Below are positions 33,328 through 37,553 of a DNA stretch of 37,553 nucleotides, piece after piece (the stretch's first letter is position 1; each line of letters starts with the position of its first letter). The DNA is from CAZDIO01 sp964505555 (GTDB lineage Bacteria > Bdellovibrionota_C > UBA2361 > SZUA-149 > CAZDIO01). The position numbers and the translations under genes are program-made. The notes below the pieces were generated by a model. That model saw only the letters and a program-made list of their open reading frames with translations. It searched no databases and was not told the origin of the DNA. The stretch lies in contig CAZDIO010000077.1 of the NCBI GenBank assembly GCA_964505555.1, forward strand, positions 1-37,553, read 5' to 3'.

Positions 33328-34512
33328 TTACTCCACATAGAGCACAAATCCCTTTAGATATTCCCCCTCCCGATGAAACAGATTTACCCGGTGACAGGGT
33401 GCTTGAGAGAGGGTGTGGAGGATAGAAACTTGGCGCTTTGCTTTTTTTGCACCGGCAAGTAGCGCTTCTTGAAAGGTTTCACGACTGATCAGTTGTGAAC
33501 AGGAGAAGGTAAAGAGCACTCCTCCGGGAGCGATCTGGCGGAGGGCGTGATAGTTGACGATCTCATACCCGGTGATTCCTCGCTTTAGGCCTTTTTTATG
33601 TTTTACAAAGGCGGGAGGATCTAAAATAATCAGATCGTATTTTTCATCAAGACTTTCTAAATATTGGAAACAGTCGGCAGAAACGGTGTGGTACGAAGCA
33701 TCTTCAAAATTTAGCGAGATGTTTTTGGTAAGTGTTTGGAGTGCTTTTTTTGAAGCATCAACACAGCAGACACTTTTTGCTCCTCCAGAAAGTGCATACG
33801 TAGCAAACGCTCCGGTGTGGGAGAAAGCATCAAGCACCGTTTTATCCTTTGAATAACTTAGGAGAAGTTTTCGATTCTCACGTTGATCAAGATAAAACCC
33901 CGTTTTTTGTCCCCCCTGAAGATCGATGGCAAAAGAGATGCCGTTTTCGCTGATGGTTTCATTGGAAGTAGAGCCAAAGAGGTAATTGAGCGAGGGCTCC
34001 TCTTCCGTTTGAGAAAGGGTGCTTTTATCGATGACCGCTTTTAATGAAGAACCAAAAACAGTTTGTAAGGCGTTGAGGATCAGAGGTAGTGAACGGTGCA
34101 TCCCTACGGACTGACACTGAATAACGGCGGTTTCGCCGTAGAGATCGATAATTAATCCCGGAAGATGGTCCCCTTCTGCGTTTACGAAACGAAAGGCAGT
34201 GGTAAGTGGGTTTGAAATAAGACCAAGTGCGGAGCGGCACGAATAGGATTTTTTAAAGGCATCTTCAAAGAATGAAGCTTCATTCTGAAAAGGGGTAGAG
34301 GATAGAATTTTTACGGCGATACTGTTTTCTTTTGAATAATGACCGATAGCAAGAAACTCTCCAGAGGCTGAATAAACCTCCACGGTTGATCCGTCTTCTA
34401 AAGAGTCGGAGCTGTCTCTAATGGCACCAGAGAAGATCCACGGATGAAACGATTTAACCGAGAAGTCTCGGTTTGGATGAAGTGTTATTCGAGGAAAATG
34501 GGTTGAAGTCAC
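33328..34512 (-). CDS. rlmI: RlmI-type 23S rRNA methyltransferase
   Basis: A cytosolic S-adenosylmethionine-dependent RNA methyltransferase of 394 residues, the size of E. coli RlmI (m5C at 23S position 1962). An N-terminal PUA domain (about 8-75) holds FHPWIFSGAI and GEFLAIGHYS. The Rossmann domain (about 195-394) has GFYLDQRENR, VLDAFSHTGAFATYA (cofactor loop), LDPPAFVKHKKG (motif IV) and FTFSCS with the likely catalytic cysteine. The start is GTG with a weak AAGGGA upstream. An upstream ATG is out of frame and stops at once. Paralogues with other rRNA targets exist, so the exact base is by homology. Confidence 0.92.
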   Translation of the reverse strand: MTSTHFPRITLHPNRDFSVKSFHPWIFSGAIRDSSDSLEDGSTVEVYSASGEFLAIGHYSKENSIAVKILSSTPFQNEASFFEDAFKKSYSCRSALGLISNPLTTAFRFVNAEGDHLPGLIIDLYGETAVIQCQSVGMHRSLPLILNALQTVFGSSLKAVIDKSTLSQTEEEPSLNYLFGSTSNETISENGISFAIDLQGGQKTGFYLDQRENRKLLLSYSKDKTVLDAFSHTGAFATYALSGGAKSVCCVDASKKALQTLTKNISLNFEDASYHTVSADCFQYLESLDEKYDLIILDPPAFVKHKKGLKRGITGYEIVNYHALRQIAPGGVLFTFSCSQLISRETFQEALLAGAKKAKRQVSILHTLSQAPCHRVNLFHREGEYLKGFVLYVE

Positions 34513-34540
34513 AACATGAAATCCCTTGTTTTTTCTCTGA

Positions 34541-34606
34541 TTGCGAGAAACGATAGTAATCTTAAACCAGAGAGAATATAAGAGATTGCCGCGCTTGGCT
34601 CAAAAT
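34541..34606. repeat. Decayed copy of the GCGAAGCGAAGCAATC palindrome
   Basis: The left side (TTGCGAGAAACGATAGTAATC, 34541-34561) and the right side (GAGATTGCCGCGCTTGGCTC, 34582-34601) align in the same order with the two inner arms of the intact element at 5715-5813, with several substitutions and small gaps, around a loop of similar length. The left flank (TTTTCTCTG) also resembles the flank of the intact copy. It sits between the divergent rlmI and pseudokinase genes. Arms no longer pair perfectly, so it is an old, degenerate copy. Confidence 0.6.
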
Positions 34607-34772
34607 AACAATAAAATGCGTGCTGGATTACGAGGATTTTTTAAAAACCAATGATTTCCAATACTTATTACCCAAGTGAAGCAATGTTCGGTAATCTCCA
34701 GATAAGAGGGTAGTTATAAGGAGTTGTTGTAAGACTTCGGTCCGGTAAGGGTGAAAGAGATTTTGGCTCAGA

Positions 34773-37466
34773 GTGAAAAACAAATCGCATCTATCACTGG
34801 TCGACAAGAATGCGGCGGTCGTTACTGGCAAAGGCAACGGCGCGTTTCAAGTCGTTTCTCTTAGTGAACTTAGTCGCCCGGAGATCCTTCGGGTAGAAAA
34901 AGCGGTAAGTGAGGTTAGTAAGAAGGCGGCGATCCTTGGTGTTGCGGTAACGCCACGAAGCTGGGACCTGCGGCCGGTGGTTATTGTTGCAGAAGAGGGC
35001 ACACCTTCACTGATTCGCTTTCTCGGGCCAGAAGTAACCCTTTCTCTCAATATTCATACCCGAATGAAAGATCTCCTGGAACGAATCGCTGTACGTGATT
35101 CGCTTCGTGGAAGTGCGAAGCTCCTCGAGTGGGGGGTGTTAGAGGGGCAGCTTTGGTATCGGCGAGAAATGGTAGAGAGAGTTCTTTCTGAAGAGCTTGT
35201 AAAGAAAACAGAATTGCCTTTTGTCCATCTCAAATCTTTTTGCAAAACAATTGTTGAGACACTCCAACAGTATCATCAACGTGGAATCGTCCATGGACAT
35301 ATTGTTTCAGGAAACGTTGCGGTTGATGGGGAAAACCGAATATCGTTACTTGATGCTGGAGTGGCCGCTTCCGTGCTTCAAGGGCTTCAAAAACTAGGAA
35401 TCGAGCAGTTTCCTCAAGGATATGATCGTCAATCCTTTGCTCCAGAACTCTTTAATTCTGAAGCAGTCAACTACGGCACCGATACCTATGGATTGGGACT
35501 TCTCTTTAAAGAGTTATTTCAAAAACAACTACTGAAACTCGATGGGGGGAAGGATCGTGATCATCAAGCGATTTTAAAAATCTCAGGACTTATCAGTTCG
35601 ATGACTGACACAAATCCGGAATATCGACCTTCTCTTACTCAGATCAGAGATCTTCTGGAGGGAGAAGAAAAGAAAACACTTCCCCCCGGGAAGGAAGCGA
35701 TTTTGCGGCAAGGTCGAATTCTCATGCCGGGAAGAGTCGAGCGGGGGAAGATTATTCATCCCACAAAAGCTGCTGGCAACCAGCAGGAGAAAAAGAAAGA
35801 AGAAGAGCCAAAGAAAAAATCTCCAGAACGAGCAAAGCAAAAAAGCTTACCGGAAAAAGATTCAACTAAAATTGAAAAATCACCAGCAGAAGTAAAAGAG
35901 CTAGTAGCAAGTGCGGTGGTAGAAGATAACTTACCCGTCCCCTCAAGCGAAATTGTTCAAAAAGAAACTCAATCCCCGATGTCTCCAGCGTTAATTGCGG
36001 AAGCTCGATCTTCATCCGGAGTAATCGGAGAGAGTGATTCACTCTCCTCGGCTGGAATTGGCGTTTCTTGGCGTGCAAAGACGCGCAGTGCTTCCCTTGC
36101 CGCGCTTACCTTTTATACGGTTTTAGGAGCAGCCGTTCTTGTTTTTCTTGGTTACTATTTTCAAGGTTCAAGAGGAAATTATAGTCCAGAGGAGCTAGAG
36201 AGTGCTTGGGTAAGTAACCGGCCTTCGATGATGGCCACCGTTGCGCGTGAGGCGGTTGATGGGCGACCAAATGAACTTGCAATAAATTTAATCATTAGCT
36301 CAGCAATGAAAGGAGAGGAACACTCCTCGGTAAACTCCTCTTTACTGCGAATCGCCTTTGATGAACGGTGGGAATCAGAGCTTACCCCAGCGGATCGACG
36401 CCTGGCGTTATCTTTAAGCCTTACGGGGATTCTTGGTGAGGATATCCCTACAGATCTTGAACCTTTAGAGAAGGCTCATCCTGGGGTGATTCTTGCTGTT
36501 GCCTCATCGGCAGGCGCAAATGTTCAAAAGGTACTTAACTCAATTTCCGTGTCACTTCTTACCTCGCTTCCTCCTCCTCTTGGGGTGGCGTTTCAAGAGC
36601 TTGTACGGGAAACGAGTGACCTTCGTGCTGGGGATGAGTCAGTTCTTGGACTTTCAAAGCTTGCGACCAATGGAATTGAAGAGAGTGAAGGAATAATCTC
36701 CTTTCTTGCACACGATACCAAAACAAGACTCCGCGCACTTGCCTACCTCTTTGCACAAGACAATGCTCATGCAAAGCAGATCTTAGAGATCCTCTTGCGA
36801 CATCCAAATCTCCGCCTTGATTATTCGACCATCCGTTGGGCAAAAACAATGGATCTCACCAGTTGGAGCGAGCTTGAAAGTAGCGAACAATTGCTCCTCG
36901 TAGCGGGAGTGATTCCTACGAAAGTTTTAGAGGTCAAGAACTTAGCAAAACTGTTTTCTCATCCTGATGATCTCATTCGAACCTTTGCCATAAAGAAAGG
37001 TATTGATACGATCCCCTTTGAACATCCGGGTGCCTATGAAGCACTCAGTTATATTGCCCAAAATCCTCGAGTGCTCAGTGGCGCGGATACGTTGCTTCTT
37101 GCTGAATTTTTACAACAACCAGGAAACGCGACGGCTGCACGTGTTCGAGTGCTCTTAGAATCAAGCCCTGCCGAAGGGTTAATTTCGATGCTTCTTATTT
37201 CGACTTCTGGACAAACCGTAGCGACCCCTCTGGATTTTGAATTTTCTCGTTACTTGCAGGATCGAAACTGGGAGCCTTCGCTGACAGAGATCCGAAAGCT
37301 TGTTTTCCATCCAGAAAAACTCACGAGATTCTTTGCTTATACGAAGGCATTTTCTCTCTCTGATGCCGATACGGCACGAGAAATTCTTACCAGCGCCCTT
37401 GAAAAGGAAGCAAATCCTGAATTTCGATCGCAGCTTACAGAGATGTTAGAGAAACTAACGATTTAG
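34773..37466 (+). CDS. Membrane pseudokinase with extracytoplasmic helical C-terminal domain (897 aa)
   Basis: A GTG start gives 897 residues. Residues about 30-295 have a protein-kinase-like C-lobe: GIVHGHIVSGNV (172-182) stands where HRDLKPxN should be, with H176 in place of the catalytic aspartate; DAG (194-196) stands for DFG; FAPELF, GTDTYGLGLLFKELF and NPEYRPS are kinase-typical. No convincing glycine loop or VAIK lysine is visible in the N-lobe. It is therefore probably a pseudokinase. A charged, lysine-rich linker (about 300-430) leads to one membrane helix (442-462), then about 430 residues of alpha-helical, HEAT-like repeats outside. It may sense or scaffold at the envelope. Its start lacks a clear ribosome site. 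Confidence 0.87.
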   Translation: MKNKSHLSLVDKNAAVVTGKGNGAFQVVSLSELSRPEILRVEKAVSEVSKKAAILGVAVTPRSWDLRPVVIVAEEGTPSLIRFLGPEVTLSLNIHTRMKDLLERIAVRDSLRGSAKLLEWGVLEGQLWYRREMVERVLSEELVKKTELPFVHLKSFCKTIVETLQQYHQRGIVHGHIVSGNVAVDGENRISLLDAGVAASVLQGLQKLGIEQFPQGYDRQSFAPELFNSEAVNYGTDTYGLGLLFKELFQKQLLKLDGGKDRDHQAILKISGLISSMTDTNPEYRPSLTQIRDLLEGEEKKTLPPGKEAILRQGRILMPGRVERGKIIHPTKAAGNQQEKKKEEEPKKKSPERAKQKSLPEKDSTKIEKSPAEVKELVASAVVEDNLPVPSSEIVQKETQSPMSPALIAEARSSSGVIGESDSLSSAGIGVSWRAKTRSASLAALTFYTVLGAAVLVFLGYYFQGSRGNYSPEELESAWVSNRPSMMATVAREAVDGRPNELAINLIISSAMKGEEHSSVNSSLLRIAFDERWESELTPADRRLALSLSLTGILGEDIPTDLEPLEKAHPGVILAVASSAGANVQKVLNSISVSLLTSLPPPLGVAFQELVRETSDLRAGDESVLGLSKLATNGIEESEGIISFLAHDTKTRLRALAYLFAQDNAHAKQILEILLRHPNLRLDYSTIRWAKTMDLTSWSELESSEQLLLVAGVIPTKVLEVKNLAKLFSHPDDLIRTFAIKKGIDTIPFEHPGAYEALSYIAQNPRVLSGADTLLLAEFLQQPGNATAARVRVLLESSPAEGLISMLLISTSGQTVATPLDFEFSRYLQDRNWEPSLTEIRKLVFHPEKLTRFFAYTKAFSLSDADTAREILTSALEKEANPEFRSQLTEMLEKLTI

Positions 37467-37497
37467 AGCGTTCCATTTTAGACGTAGCCGAACTTAT

Positions 37498-37517
37498 CTG
37501 TCGTTGGGAGCGGAGCG
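37498..37517 (+). repeat. Partial copy of the CTGTCGTTGCGAGC-type repeat at window end
   Basis: CTGTCGTTGGGAGCGGAGCG matches the minus strand of 58-77 at 18 of 20 positions and begins like the outer arm of the palindrome at 5715-5813. The sequence just before it (GTTCCATTTTA, 37471-37481) matches the outer flank of that same element. The next bases (GCACCACACA) also resemble the reverse complement of 1-20. The partner arm is not in the window. It lies directly after the pseudokinase gene, again at a gene end. Confidence 0.5.
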
Positions 37518-37553
37518 CACCACACAAGAAACGCGTAAGCACCTACAAGATTG

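Overview
The window looks like a stretch of a Gram-negative bacterial chromosome of moderate GC content. Support for this comes from a YajG-like outer-membrane-type lipoprotein, an RlmI-type rRNA methyltransferase, an NdvB-type periplasmic glucan synthase and an ornithine-lipid-type acyltransferase fusion. Lineage cannot be fixed from sequence alone. The mix (SET-domain protein, cysteine dioxygenase, large secreted Fn3 proteins, palindromic repeats of the GCGAAGCGAAGCAATC type) would fit a deltaproteobacterial-grade or related environmental lineage, with low confidence. No tRNA, rRNA, CRISPR array, transposase or phage gene was recognised.

Layout. Positions 150-5140 (minus strand) carry a P1B-type metal ATPase, a small conserved-looking hypothetical and a GH17-GT2 beta-glucan synthase fusion. 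A small plus-strand gene and a strong palindromic repeat follow (5426-5815). Positions 5859-8615 (minus) form a compact three-gene operon: cysteine dioxygenase, PLP aminotransferase and a YeiH-family exporter. I read it as a cysteine-to-pyruvate pathway with sulfite disposal. Positions 8751-18486 (minus) hold a tightly packed block: alpha-glucan phosphorylase, two large polytopic membrane proteins (one GT-C-like), a putative metallohydrolase, a polysaccharide pyruvyl transferase, a SET-domain protein and a GT4 glycosyltransferase. This is probably a surface glycan or glycolipid locus. An intergenic region with a 31-bp perfect inverted repeat separates it from a patatin-like lipase and a PlsC-GNAT acyltransferase fusion (18886-21940).

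Positions 22297-22911 (plus) encode the YajG-like lipoprotein. It converges on two large secreted proteins (22984-29290, minus) that appear to share a repeated C-terminal module; one ends in a roughly 165-residue Ser/Thr-rich tail. Then come an RDD membrane protein, purN, a small secreted or anchored protein, mutT, an unrecognised gene with unusual codon use (32360-33256), rlmI, and a large pseudokinase-like membrane protein (34773-37466).

The most interesting items are: the cysteine dioxygenase operon, whose enzyme has the Cys/Tyr pair usual in animal enzymes; the unrecognised gene at 32360 with a duplicated translation-start region and a competing hairpin; the membrane pseudokinase; the SET protein inside a glycan locus; the paired secreted proteins; and two families of dispersed palindromic repeats, one with intact, decayed and partial copies.
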